Shown here: piece after piece, positions 10,819 to 22,584 of the stretch
How the letters are laid out: each line of letters starts with the position of its first letter
Numbering within the stretch: position 1 is the first letter of the stretch
Assembly: GCA_009746045.1 (NCBI GenBank)
Contig: RPFO01000819.1
Coordinates: forward strand, 620,382 to 684,381
DNA: 64,000 bases
Direction of reading: 5' to 3'
Source: Mesostigma viride
Lineage: Eukaryota; Streptophyta; Mesostigmatophyceae; Mesostigmatales; Mesostigmataceae
Notes under the pieces: generated by a model
Databases searched by the model: none
The model's input: the letters and a program-made list of their open reading frames with translations, nothing else
What the model was told of the DNA's origin: nothing
Program-made: the position numbers and the translations under genes

Positions 10819-13800
10819 ATGACTCGCATGTCTAAGATTTTTATGGTAGCCGTCAACACAATCACGTTGGTACGTATTTCTTTGCTTATTCATAAGCCTC
10901 ACGCAGCCGCTTTCTTAGTACTGTGCGTGCTCATTGCGATTGGCGCCGGATGCACAACTCTCTGTTGCCGTTCGTATAGCTCTTCAGCGCTTAATGTGTA
11001 AAGGGTAGGGCCTTGTCTTGGCGCTCGCTTCCGCGAAGGCGTTCGCGTGCATTCACAGTGCGCTCGCGAGCCATACAGCATTACCACGAATTACAGCTCG
11101 CAATCGATCCGCGCACAGCTGGCCGGCAAATGGCCCTGGCAGGTTGACGGGCTGACAATCCAGCTTGACTCCAACGTATCTCGAAGAGGGCGCCCCTGCC
11201 TTCATTGTCAGTTGTCAACCCGTCAAGTAGCCCCTTGTTGGTCAGCTGTTATCACGTCAAGCTGGTTGGTGGTAGCTGCATGGCTCGCAAGCGCACAGCG
11301 AACGCACATAAACGCCTTTTGTGAACGCGTACGCAGCTCTCGTTCTTCTTCACACCAAACCGGCGCATTCGTGTACGCGAGCGCAACCCTACCCCAATTA
11401 ATGGGGAAAGGTGCTGCTGTCTTTTGTCAATCAAACTTTTATCGTCAGCTGAACTTCCTTGTCGCTTACGGTACTGGAACAAACAGTGATTGCAATATAC
11501 AGCGGGCCGGTCATCATGTTCTGCTTTGGGCGCCCCAGTAGCAGAGCAGCTTTTAAACGTTTGCCCAACGTGCATGAGATGAAGTAGGACAGCAGCTATT
11601 AAAAGGTTGCCCACTGGATGGATGTAAATGGGACGATCCGCAACCCGGACTTTTGGATCCCTATCCGGCTCACCGTGTGAGACTTTGGGCGGGGTGAAGT
11701 TCCTGCTCGTGGTATGGCCTGCCACCTCACCCTTGCATAATTGGCACTCCACCTGCCACACGACTCCTCTTTGTTTTTCTTCATAGCTTCTTCCTCTCTC
11801 TCTCTCTCTCATGTCTCCCTTCGTCTCCGCACTATGTTAGTATCATGTTGTCAGATGTTAGTTTCATGTTGTCAGATCGTGCGCATCCTGCCCAGTGCCT
11901 TTCGATTGCCTGTTTCCCACATCCTTATCTGCATCCTTGTCTGCATGGAACCAAGTCACCTCCACCAGGTCGCGGAACTCCCTAGTGATTGCCATTCGTC
12001 TATTTCCCATCCCCTTCCGGCCTGAACTCTATCACCCTCAACCAGTTGGCGGGACTCCTATTGATTGCCATCGGCATATGGATGTTTGTCGGCGGCTCCG
12101 GCATGGGAGCTGGCTGCCGCGAATGGCTCCAATACCCGATACTGATTCCGGGTATCGTCATCTTTGCCGTGTAAGCATGGCTTTGGGATCGCTTTGCCTT
12201 GCTCATTCCTGCTTCGTCTACACCCTGGTTGGAGGTTATTATCACATCACGTGGCCAGACACAGAACAAACAGGCAGGGAGAGTTTTGCTTGTCAAGTAG
12301 GGTGCATACAGAACGCCTTGAAGTCAGGATAGGGATGCTTACACAGTTGTGATGTGTTCAACGCATGGCTATGTTGCTTCTGTACAATGTACAGGTCAGC
12401 TTGCTAATCGTGAGGGGAATGATGCTTTCATTACAAACCTTCTATATTCTAGTTGGATTGGATATTCTATATTCTATAATATAATATTCTATATTCTAGT
12501 TGGATTGGATTAAAAGGCAATGGGAGAGCTGTGCATATTTATTTCGTTATGTGGATATCTGTTGCTTACTTTTTCTTTTGCAGGGGAATGTTTCTTTTTT
12601 TTATTAGTGTTTCTCACTTGGAGCGTACCCATTAGAGCTTCTTCCTAGGTGCATGTCTACCAAGCACATGCCTTGCCACGCAGCTCAGTCAGCCCACGCC
12701 CTGAACAAGCCAGTTCATACGAGCAGTCACGGTATATGCGAGGCGCGAGCGAAGATTCGCTCCATTTCCCCTCACATATTGCACATGGATGACCAGCTGG
12801 CGTGGCCCCATCTCTCGGTGATAGCACTCGGTGCTGCTTCTGGCATGGTATACTCAAGCCCCTGTTTGCGTGTCTTTGTCTTTCTGCTCTTATAACTTGT
12901 AGTATACGTTAAAGAAGCATGCTATTGCTATGTTTTATTGCTTGTACTGTTTTTAAAAGTAATGTGCTGCTTTTATTACTTCTAGTTTATCTTAAAAAGT
13001 GCAAGTTAAACTTCTTGTTTGGCTTGGCAGCGCACATGTTATTGACCCTGCGGCGCTCTAGTAAAAAAATATCCCGCTTTTTTACCACTAGCGTACGTCC
13101 TGTTGCGCTCTTTTCGCCTGGACTCTTTCTTCTTGAGGCGTGCCTTGTGAGTTCATGCTGCTAATGAGTTACCCCACATGAGGGTATCTTTTTCTATCTC
13201 CTGCTCCTTGTCTGCTGATCATGATACCAGTAGTAGTATAATGATACCAGTAGCAGTATAATGATACTATAGTAGTATAATGATACTATAGTAGTATAGT
13301 GATACTATAGTAGTATAATGATACTATAGTAGTATATTGATACTATAGAAGTATAATGATACTATAGTAGTATAATGATACTATAGTAGTATATTGATAC
13401 TATAGAAGTATAATGATACTATAGTACTATAATGATACTATAGTACTATAATGATACTATAGTACTGTAATGATACTATAGTACTATAATGATACTATAG
13501 TAGTATAATGATACTATAGTAGTATATTGATACTATAGAAGTATAATGATACTATAGTAGTATAATGATACTATAGTAGTATAATGATACTATAGTAGTA
13601 TAATGATACTGTAGTAGTATAATGATACTATAGTAGTATATTGATACTATAGTAGTATAATGATACTATAGTAGTATATTGATACTATAGTAGTACAATG
13701 ATACTATAGTAGTATATTGATACTATAGTAGCATGATGACGGTGGTCCTGCGCCGTGCAGCACCACGCAAGGCTGTCATCCCTGCGGTTTTGTGTGAAAC

Positions 13801-16800
13801 ACATCAAGATTTCTCTCCCATCGCTCCTTTGCCCTGCTCCCTGTGCTCCCTTTGATTGTCTTAATCGTTTGGTTTGAAATTAGCCCCTTGACATGCTAAC
13901 TGTTCATGCTGACTTTCTTTCCTTTTGAGCATCCTTCCACCTTGGTGTATGCACGGCTTTCGTTTGCTTCTCGCTCCCGCAGCTCTCTTATTGGCTACGC
14001 CGCCGCCGTGCGACCTTATCGCGTCCTCATCGCTTTCGTATCCTCCACAAAGGGCAGATTATTGATGGAACAAATGCATCGCGGCTTATGTAACAAACTG
14101 TTGTTGCCGATTTGTGTACACCACGTCGAGTTTACTTTGGTCATAATGTCTTCCCCTCACAATGGTAATTTCTTACATTCTTATCACATAGAAAGGCATG
14201 TATGCCGGTACGCAGCATGTCTTAATTCAACCTACTACCGAAAGTCCCCGCTTCATTTTTTTGCCCCCTTAGCAATGTGTTCTTGTGTTTCTGGGCATCC
14301 ACCCTTTGCAGCTGTACATGTATACATGGACTTTCGCTGAAGTATGCTGCGGTTTAGCAATGCTTTGAGAAATGATACATCGACGCTGCGGTAGACTGAC
14401 GGCCATGTGTTTTCGGCTGCTGCTGAAGTGCCAGCACATGATGGCCCCATTGCCATCGCGAGATTCGTTGTTGTTGGCTGTTGCAAGACGACGTCAGTGT
14501 AAGCAGATCTGCAGGACACGATGTCTGCTGAAATTTTCTCCTTAACCGTGAGCACGGAACCAACTATCTTGTGTGCCACATGGTGAGCCGCTTGCTGGAC
14601 CTCTCCCTCTTGGCACGGGCTGCTTGTTACCCTGGGTCCCTTGTGACCCTGGTTAATGCTTTTGCCTGGGCCTCCTTGCTTACGACCCCTGGTCTTCCGT
14701 GCGCGCTGCGGCGAGCAGTACTTCATCCTCATCGTCATGTTAATCATGATCGCGCTGGCATTCGCCATATTCATGTGAGTTTATGAGCGCTGCGAATATC
14801 CATGCGGCAGCCAGTATATCTATCTCACTGTGAGTTACATCTATGCCCTAGGTAACTCGTGTTGATAATCTCTGTGTTCACCTTTTAGGGCCGCTAGAAT
14901 TGCGCTAGAACTTGGGAAAGCGACCCCTTACACGACGGGTGGCCCTCGCGAAGCCTAGCGCTGGTTTCGGTGTTTCCTATTGCGCGGTCTGTAGGTATCC
15001 TACTAAGCTGTTTCCTGTGGTTGTTACTGGCAAGCACGTGGCTGGGTGTGCGATGGTACAAAGAATCACCATGACACTCTTTGTGGATGTGTTGTGGAGG
15101 GGAGACGGAAACTCCTTAACGAAAGTGGAGCGTGCACACCTACATGATTGATGGATGATGTACCCTGTGTTGGATGCTTACTGTACCAAGGTGCACATGG
15201 GGGGCTGCAACACTCTGGTTTCGCTGCTCCACTCATCCAATGAACGATCTGTTATTGTGGGTGCATGAGGCTCATCGGCTAGTAATGGTGCTGTTTTGAT
15301 CTTGCGCACCGGCCCCCTCCAGGTTTGTCGTGACTCGCCCGAACGGCGCCCAATGGATCGAAAACGCCGGGTATGCAGCCTGGTCTCACTAACATGTGTG
15401 GAATGCATATTTTACTACTGCACGGCTACTGTGTGATGCTGTATGATTTGTTGCATGTCGGTGTGTGCAGATTTCTGGCACGGCTCATATTACTTGTGAT
15501 GTACTTGTACTTGGATTAAGGGAAGTCATGCATGCAACTGTTCCATTTAGTCAAAGTTCATGGCAATTAAAAGAACAGCACTTGGCCACCGACGGAGCTT
15601 TTCAATGTGTTAGAAGAATCGAATTGTTTATTATTGAGTATAATTCAATTTGACGAATCCTGGTGCCAATGCCTGTTTAGTTACAGCAGGGCATCCTGCG
15701 AGGCTGGCTTGATTGTTGCCCATGTCCATGGGCGCGAGCTTAAGTGCATGCGTGCCTATGGCATAAGTACTTCAGTTCATAGTCAGGTAGCAGAAACCTA
15801 TAATGTCCTGGCGCTTGCTGATACTACAACTAGAGTTCATGGCAACTTGCGATAGTGGCGTGGCGGTCTTAAGTCGAAGGGTTGCAGGGTGTAGTAGAAT
15901 TGTGCATTGTGGTGGAATACCTACTCAAGCTTGGCCCTGTGTTCTGCTAATTATCATGGAAAAGAGGTGGTGGATAGGAACTGCTAATCATCATGGAAAA
16001 GAGGTGGTGGATAGGAACTGCTAACTATCATGGAAAAGTTGTGGTGGATAGGAACTGCTAATCATCATGGAAAAGAGGTGGTGGATAGGAACTGCTAATC
16101 ATCATGGAAAAGAGGTGGTGGATAGGAACTGCTAATTATCATGGAAAAGAGGTGGTGGATAGGAACCTTTGAAAAGGCGAAGAGAAGCAGCTACAATGTA
16201 GTCTATGATGTTTCTTCTCCTTCAATCGCTGCATCCCAAGAAACATAAAGGAATGTTGTCTATGATCTTTTCTTCTCCTTCAATCGCTGCATCCCGGGAA
16301 GCATAAAGAAGGGCTCAAGAAACCTGTTCCATGTCCAAGTAACCGCGTCTCCTTGTCGGACACATACCGTGGCTGCCAACCTCGCGCACCATGTCGCCGC
16401 AGATTCACAGAGTATTCGATCGGCAACTACAGCTCGTGGTTGCAGGACCAGGTACGCAAAGCGTGCGGTGTGGCAGCAACCTGCGCGCATGCTGGGTTGC
16501 GGGGCATTACAGGAAGACATGACGGGAGCAAGTTTTGGTAAAGCTTGTTTGCTTGCGACGTGCATGCATGCCTTGTTTACCTTGAATCTCGCTGCCGTCC
16601 AAAATTGCTGGGAAAAATGAAAAGAACAAAGAAGTTTGCCCGAAATGTGGTCAGTGCCCTAGATCTAGTCAGTGAACTACATACCAGGTTTGGCTGCCGA
16701 ATTCGTTCAATCCACCCTTACCCAAGGGCAACCAGCGGAATGCTGATTGTGACCATGGCCTTCGTTGCTGGGTGCTGGATGACCTTGCAGCTTGGCGCTT

Positions 16801-19800
16801 GGCGCATGGCCGGGAGGGCTGATGGGTGTTGCATGGCCGTGTGGTGGGTGGTGCGTGCCGCATGGCGAGTGGTGGTTGACCTCGCACGTTGCTGCGTGGC
16901 TAACCAGGTCAACCACACCCATAGTGCACTAGCCATGTGGCAATGCCGTCATCATATTGTTACAGTGCTGCAGCCAATGACACGACCAACCCTTTGTTTC
17001 TGGGTATGGTGAAACCCGTGGTCGCCACCCCCTTTGTCAAAAGATTGACAATAGGCTACTCGGATGCAAGTATTGAACCTGCCATATACCAACCCTAAAT
17101 TCTTTGCAACCCTGCACATCAGCTGTGCCCAAAATATCCCTGGGCTCATGATGAACATGTTGCTCTTTCCATGGCTAAGTAAAGTAATCTTTATAATTTC
17201 CTTCTGGCCAACCTTCACACACTCGTATACACACTCGTACACTGAGCTTATCAAACCTCTCATCCCAACCAACTTGATTATGGTTTCATGCCCCGTGCGT
17301 TGTTCTTCCTGGACTCGCTTATTGTAGGTTAATGACAAGGACAACTGGAGGGAGATCTCCAACTGCCTGAAGAGTGCAATCGACTGCCCAGTCCTGCCGC
17401 CTAGCAAAGTACGTCATGCGCATGGTAGCCCAGAATGTATCAAAAGCCATATGCCCCTTCTCACGGATATGTGCTACATGTACTCCCAACGGAGTTATGT
17501 TCCTAATCAATTAATTCATTCATTAATGGTATCCCATGTATTAGCTTGATAAGTCTCATACGATACTCTGAATTTGTACAAGATTAGGTTCTTCCTTGGA
17601 ATGTCAAAGCTTGGTGTTAGTGTGTGCTTGGTTTATGTGTAGTCTTCGTACTGCTAGTACACATATACACAGGCAGTACATACTACTATGTTATATGCTC
17701 TTCCTATATGGTATATGCAGTAAGCGCGTATAACATCGCTTGGGATGCCTTTGGATCAGGAGACCCCTATAGCCGCAAAATCATGCAAGAGGTCCCTGTG
17801 TTCGAATCCAGTATCGTTCCAAACTATTTCACAGTAAGCGTTTATAACACGCATTGAAATCCCCGCGTTAGAATGGGTCCCTTTGTCTTTCTGATGTTGG
17901 CAATCCCATGTTCGTTCCATGTACTCTATGGTGAAAGAGTTTCGTTCAATACTTTATAGTGTTTTGATCCCTCACCTCAACTTTGATACTCTGGCCTGGC
18001 TTGTGGGCCTTTGTTTGGGGGGGGGGGGGGGCCTTGAACGTCGTGGGTGATGACCATGTGTGCGGCTGCAACAGGGCGGGACGACCAACCGCATCAAGCG
18101 GTATTGCTGCTTTGCACCCGCAGGGTACGTGCCAAACACACGTTTCTCCATGCTCCTTATGTGGAGTGTTGAGGTTTGTGAACACAGGCTGTCTAGCTCG
18201 TGTCCCCAGCTGCATGTTTTCTATCCCGGAGAAGCGTCACAAGGTGCTGCGCGCCGTTTTCTCAAGTGGCATGTAGCTGCTTGTCGTGGTGTGCACTTGA
18301 TGACGAGATGACAGGGTGACGCTTTGGGGTTCCAGCGCCACGCTTGCGGAGCGCGGCACAAACTACTGGGGGTTGTTTGTGTAGAACGCCTGTACGTGGC
18401 ATGCCTGCGTTATCGGCTCGCTGGCGCTGGGTCGTGTCCGTTCCCTATGTGATGGGCGTGCGCTCTGGGGCGGTTGGGGCGTTCCTGGGTTACCGACTCA
18501 CTGGTTGGCCAGGGGGTACCATACTGGAGTAGTGGTTGGACTTTATTTGGTACGCCATGCCATTACCTTGTTGCTATTCTGGGGACAGCAATGGCACGGC
18601 GTTCCTGTCCACCGTTGGATGGCACCGGTCCCCCCTCACCCATGCGATGAGCCCTGCCCTGTCCACCGTTGGATGGCACCGGTCCCCCCTCACCCATGCG
18701 ATGAGCCCTGCGGTAGCCGGTGGACCAGGGTGGACCTGGGAGCTCACAGGCCTGTGATAGCCTGTCTGTCACAAACAACCATGTAATGTGCCGTAAACAG
18801 TCATATAAGATCCATCATAGTTTTACAAGGCTACCCAGCGGTTAATGCGGGTGGTTCCTGACTCCCCAAGTATCGCTGTGCTCGGAGGGATAGCAGCTGA
18901 TCCCCCCGAAAACATGCGCTGAGCTCCCCTAGTCACCTTGCTGCATTTATGTTGAATTGTTTTTGCTGAACCCCTTTGCTGAATCCTTCCTGTCAAACCC
19001 TGTCTGGTGAATGCCTCAATGCTGAACCCTTTTATGCTGAACCCTGTCACCTACTGGTCAGGTGCCTCGGCTCCTACCAGCCCCTGGGACCCGCGCGCAA
19101 CTGCAACCAGTTCTCCCTTGAAGAGGAGACCCGGTGTTGGCAGTGCAGCCAGTGCCGGTCCGTAGCTGGCGCGCCTCACCTCACCTTGTGGGGGGCCTCA
19201 ACTTTTGGGGTCGTTGCCGGGGTTTAGTTTGGCGGTTGTAGCTTTTTGGTGGACTTGTACCATTTTCTTCGGGCTTTTGCCGGGTTTTGTGCGCCGTTGC
19301 ATCTCACACCTCACCCTGTTACTGCTTTTTTTTTCTTTTTCTCACCCATGCACTTGTGTGCGTGTGCGTATGCGTGTGCGTGTGCGTGTGCGTGTGCATG
19401 TGCATGTGCGTGTGCGTGCGTGTGCGTGTGCGTGTGCGTGTGCGTGTGCGTGTGCGTGTGCGTGTGCGTGTGCGTGTGCGTGTGCGTGTGCGTGTGCGTG
19501 TGCGTGTGCGTGTGCGTGTGCGTGTGCGTGTGCGTGTGCGTGTGCGTGTGCGTGTGCGTGTGCGTGTGCGTGTGCGTGTGCGTGTGCGTGTGCGTGTGCG
19601 TGTGCGTGTGCGTGTGCGTGTGCGTGTGCGTGTGCGCGTGCGCGTGCGTGTGCGTGTGCGTGTGCGTGTGCGTGTGCGTGTGCGTGTGCGTGTGCGTGTG
19701 CGTGTGCGTGTGCGTGTGCGTGTGCGTGTGCGTGTGCGCGTGCGTGTGCGTGTGCGTGTGCGCGTGCGTGTGCGTGTGCGCGTGCGTGTGTGTGTGTCGG

Positions 19801-21953
19801 TGTGTGTGTGTGTGATCCCCTCTCACCGCCCCAACCTTTCAGTTAGATGCAGATCAACAGAGCATTAGCATCTTGAAAATTTGATAGCACCCGTTTGCCT
19901 TTATTTTCTGTGCCCACACGCCATTCCATGGTCTTTCGCTTGTGTGCATCTTTGCATGCATACACACGCACACGCGCACCCAGCGGCTTGTTCGTGGCCA
20001 TCATCAGCTGCATGTTTGCCAGTGGTCACCCACCCACCCTTGTGGCCCCTCTGCGTGCAACCGCTACTGCTAACACCACCTCAACCACCACGGACACACC
20101 AGCGGCACGTTCGCCAGCATCATTCGCGACGAGTGGGGCACCGTTGCCATCGTCACTATCGTCGCAGTGGCACTCATGGTGGGTGGAATGGATTTCCTGT
20201 TAGGAGATGATAAGGGCGTATATCATTGTGGCACTCACGGTGGGTTAAATAGGGGTTCCAATAGGCAGATCATAAGGAGCTATGTCACCCTGGCATTTAT
20301 GGTGAGTTTATTAGGAGTTTCAAAAGGCAGATCATAAGGGCTATTTTGCCGTCATGACATGATGCAGGGCTGAGGGGTGGTAAAGGACGAGCGCAACTTG
20401 ACATGGAAATAGTTTTAATGTTGAGGGGGTGGCGAATTCATGAGCAAATGGCGGGCCTTGGGCTCTGTGATTGGGTGGAGCCACAACGTGAGTCACTTGC
20501 GCCCGCCCGCACAAAGCGGGGCACAAGTTTGCGTGTGAGTTTTTACTAGTTGTGAGAGAGAGACAGCGCTGGTGAGAGCGACACAAGGCCAACGGGCTTT
20601 GAAGCAGAGAGTTTTCGGCAGGAGAAGTCAATGTGGGATGGCAATAGTTTGTTGGGAAATGAATCCATGCAGACCTAGCTGAGAGCTCATGCTTCGTAAA
20701 TGCGTCAACGCTGTTGCACTCAAGGCTCGGATAACTGGCGACAGTTCGTTGGGCATGCTCCTAAGCAACCCTTGAAATTTGGATGTTAATATTAGCCCCC
20801 GTCCCAGCAGATTGCATGGTATTCTATTAATTAATTAAGCAGTTAATGTACACGGGGTATTCTATGCAGCCATACTGCCCACCCCGATTCTCCCGATTTC
20901 TGGCCTGCGCTGGTTGTCTCCTTTATACTGCCCACCCTGAATGGCTACACCCGAGCCTTTCCCTTTGCCAGCTCCATTAGTGATCCAGAATGCAGAAAAG
21001 ATTTCTTCTCCCTTTGGCTGGACGAGTGTATCGAAACTCTGGCCACCTGGTGGAAAGGGCGCTGAAGCCGGCATGTCCACGCGGACGACCTGTCACATTG
21101 CTGCTGCCACCAACAATGTCAACACCAGCAGACTGAGCAGAGCCATCAGCTTGTGCATGTACGCTGCTTCAGTGCAACCCCGATCCCCCGCCGCTGTCCA
21201 CTAATCTCCACTAACCTGCTGGCATGTCCTTCAATGTCACATCCAGCCAACCATGAAGTTAATTCACGTGACTGAGTCGTGGAGCCAATCATAAAACCAT
21301 GAAATCAATCAGGCGCCGGTGCTGCTGACTCTATCATTTAACTGTAGCTCTTCGCTGCTGCTAACTCATTGCTCATTGTACTCTATTGCACCATAAAACT
21401 TTGCGCCTCTTGAATCGTTCGGTGCATCGTACGACAGGTGCTCACCCTCATGGCAGCCTGCTGTTTGCGTAGACGGGGTTTTAACAATGGTGGCTATCCC
21501 AAGGGTGCGACGCCAACAGCTGGAAACGCAACGCCTAAGGCTGGTCTAACACCAACGTATGGATACTCAACAAAGTATGGATACACGCCAAATGCTGGAT
21601 CTGCAACACCACCAAAGGCTGAATCCACAACACCAAATGATGAATACGCAGCACCAAGGTTTGAATCCACGCCACCGAGGGGTGGATCCACGACTCCAAG
21701 GGGTGGATCCACGACTCCAAGGGGTGGATCCACGACTCCAAGGGGTGGATCCACCACGCCACCGAGGGGTGGATCCACGACGCCAAGATCCACCACGCCA
21801 CCGAGGGGTGGATCCACGACTCCAAGGGGTGGATCCACGACTCCAAGGGGTGGATCCACGACTCCAAGGGGTGGATCCACCACGCCACCGAGGGGTGGAT
21901 CCACAGCACCACTTTCTCCTGGTGCATTGGCAATGCACCGTGTGCCCCGATGA
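10819..21953 (+). CDS. Tetraspanin, eleven exons, with long repetitive C-terminal tail
   Basis: Exons: 10819-10869, 12046-12170, 13983-14037, 14719-14774, 14889-14938, 16411-16451, 17328-17408, 18075-18124, 19062-19157, 20103-20178, 21438-21953. They sum to 1197 nt (398 residues) with every splice phase matching. Order: TM1 about 7-32 (TLLAGLLLIAIGIWMF), TM2 45-66 (IFAVVSLIGYAAAV), short loop RPYR, TM3 71-96 (YFILIVMLIMIALAF). The large outer loop runs about 97-212, with EYSIGNYSSWLQDQ, DNWREISNCL, the hallmark Cys pair in YCCFAPAGC, and CWQCSQC. TM4 is 214-238 (VAIVTIVAVALMVLTLMAAC). These fit plant-type tetraspanins, plasma-membrane organisers. The 160-residue cytosolic tail has ten RGGST units and is far longer than usual. 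Exon 5 donor (gtggcc) and exon 9 donor (gtccgt) are weak but the phases and family fit demand them. Exon 1 could begin at Met4. Confidence 0.9.
13221..13736. repeat. Intronic minisatellite, 19-bp unit
   Basis: About 27 copies of atgatactatagtagtata, with point variants, lie in tetraspanin intron 2. Each unit holds a near-palindrome (tactatagta), so the array can fold. It is AT-rich compared with its surroundings. Confidence 0.95.
15944..16165. repeat. Intronic tandem repeat, six 37-bp units
   Basis: Six units starting ctgctaat(c/t)atcatgg and ending ggtggtggataggaa lie head to tail in tetraspanin intron 5 with few mismatches. Confidence 0.95.
16194..16312. repeat. Two diverged copies of a ~60-bp repeat
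   Basis: Two tandem copies containing tgtctatgat and ttcaatcgctgcatccc lie in tetraspanin intron 5, just after the 37-bp array. Confidence 0.85.
17420..17520 (+). mobile_element. LINE B 3' terminus in tetraspanin intron 7
   Basis: The LINE B 3' UTR end (ccatatgccccttctcacgg, then tgctacatgtactcccaacg) is followed by an attaattcattcattaat tail. It starts just after the exon 7 donor. This is the plus-strand orientation of the sequence at 6.95 kb. Confidence 0.8.
18605..18712. repeat. Exact tandem duplication, 54 bp
   Basis: Units 18605-18658 and 18659-18712 appear identical. They lie in tetraspanin intron 8. A run of 13-14 G at about 18017-18030 lies in the previous intron. Confidence 0.95.
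19355..19814. repeat. TGTGCG simple repeat, about 460 bp
   Basis: Alternating purine-pyrimidine hexamer (tgtgcg)n with a few tgcgcg and tgtgtg variants, in tetraspanin intron 9. It opens all six frames as low-complexity artefacts. Such tracts are known Z-DNA formers. Confidence 0.98.
20170..20345. repeat. Three ~61-bp tandem copies spanning a 5' splice site
   Basis: Imperfect units beginning ggca(c/t)t(c/t)a(t/c)ggtg and ending near gatcataagg lie across the end of tetraspanin exon 10 (20178) and into intron 10. Each unit carries a possible donor at the same place: gtgggt, gtgggt and gtgagt. Confidence 0.8.
20872..20940. repeat. Short insert flanked by 16-bp direct repeats
   Basis: Near-identical 16-mers at 20872-20887 and 20925-20940 (atactgcccaccc core) enclose 37 bp. 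Most of that insert also occurs at 3866-3898. It looks like a tiny retro-inserted scrap with a target duplication. Confidence 0.7.
21664..21912 (+). repeat. Coding repeat for RGGSTTP units in the tetraspanin tail
   Basis: A 21-bp DNA unit (ggggtggatccacgactccaa) repeats with 3-bp and partial-unit variants in exon 11 and encodes ten RGGST motifs. The repeat keeps the reading frame. Confidence 0.95.
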
Positions 21954-22109
21954 GGGAACGAGATAATGGTGCGCCGGTGATTGTGCGTCGATCTGCTGAA
22001 GCTGCTGACCAGAGTTGAAGGCATGCTGATTGGAAAACGGTGTGTGTGTGTGTGTGTGTGTGTGCGTGTGTGTGTATTTGACACAAGCTGTTTTCTAATC
22101 ACTTCTTGA

Positions 22110-22560
22110 AAGATTAATTAATTAATTAAATTAATTAAATTAATTAATTAATTAGGAACATAACTCCGTTGGGAGTACATGTAGCACATATCCCTGACAA
22201 GGGGCATATGGCTTTTAATACATTCTGGGCTACTTCCTGCAAGGGTGGGAATGTAAGCTACACTTGCTCTAGGTGCGCCAGGGCACCTGCACCCCCATGA
22301 TCTATCAAGCTATGCCCAGCTATAAGGGGGAACCTGTCTTGGGGGGGAAGATCATCATGGCTATACAAGAGCTAGGGCATGGCTTCTCACCAGAGAGCGT
22401 CTCTCTGCATAAGCATAGCATGGCTGAATTCTTAAATGCAACATCCATGGGAGGTCCCATTATAGGCATGGCTTGGCTAAATTCTGAAGGCATCATCCAT
22501 GGGGGCCATTATGGGCGCACATGCGCGTGGGCCACATGCTAGGCTAAGCCTGACTAATCT
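22110..22560 (-). mobile_element. LINE B 3' UTR with long tail, 3' of the tetraspanin gene
   Basis: A (TTAA)/(TTAAA) tail at about 22110-22154 is joined to the LINE B 3' UTR, with cacatatccctgacaagggg. The sequence continues to about 22330 as the UTR and then into unmatched sequence. A (TG)n tract at 22040-22074 lies between the tetraspanin stop and this insertion. Confidence 0.7.
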
Positions 22561-22584
22561 ACACTACTGGTATATATTCCCTAG

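Noticed and set aside
13221-13736. Possible CRISPR-like array
   Set aside because: Units are contiguous without unique spacers. It is a minisatellite in a eukaryotic intron.
17735-17850. tRNA-like gttcgaatcc sequence near 17810
   Set aside because: The T-loop sequence is present but the stems around it do not pair beyond 3 bp and no acceptor or anticodon arm fits.
19205-19868. Four open frames of 170-213 codons on both strands
   Set aside because: They are made by the (TGTGCG)n repeat and encode only Cys-Val, Ala-Cys, Arg-Val or His-Thr alternations.
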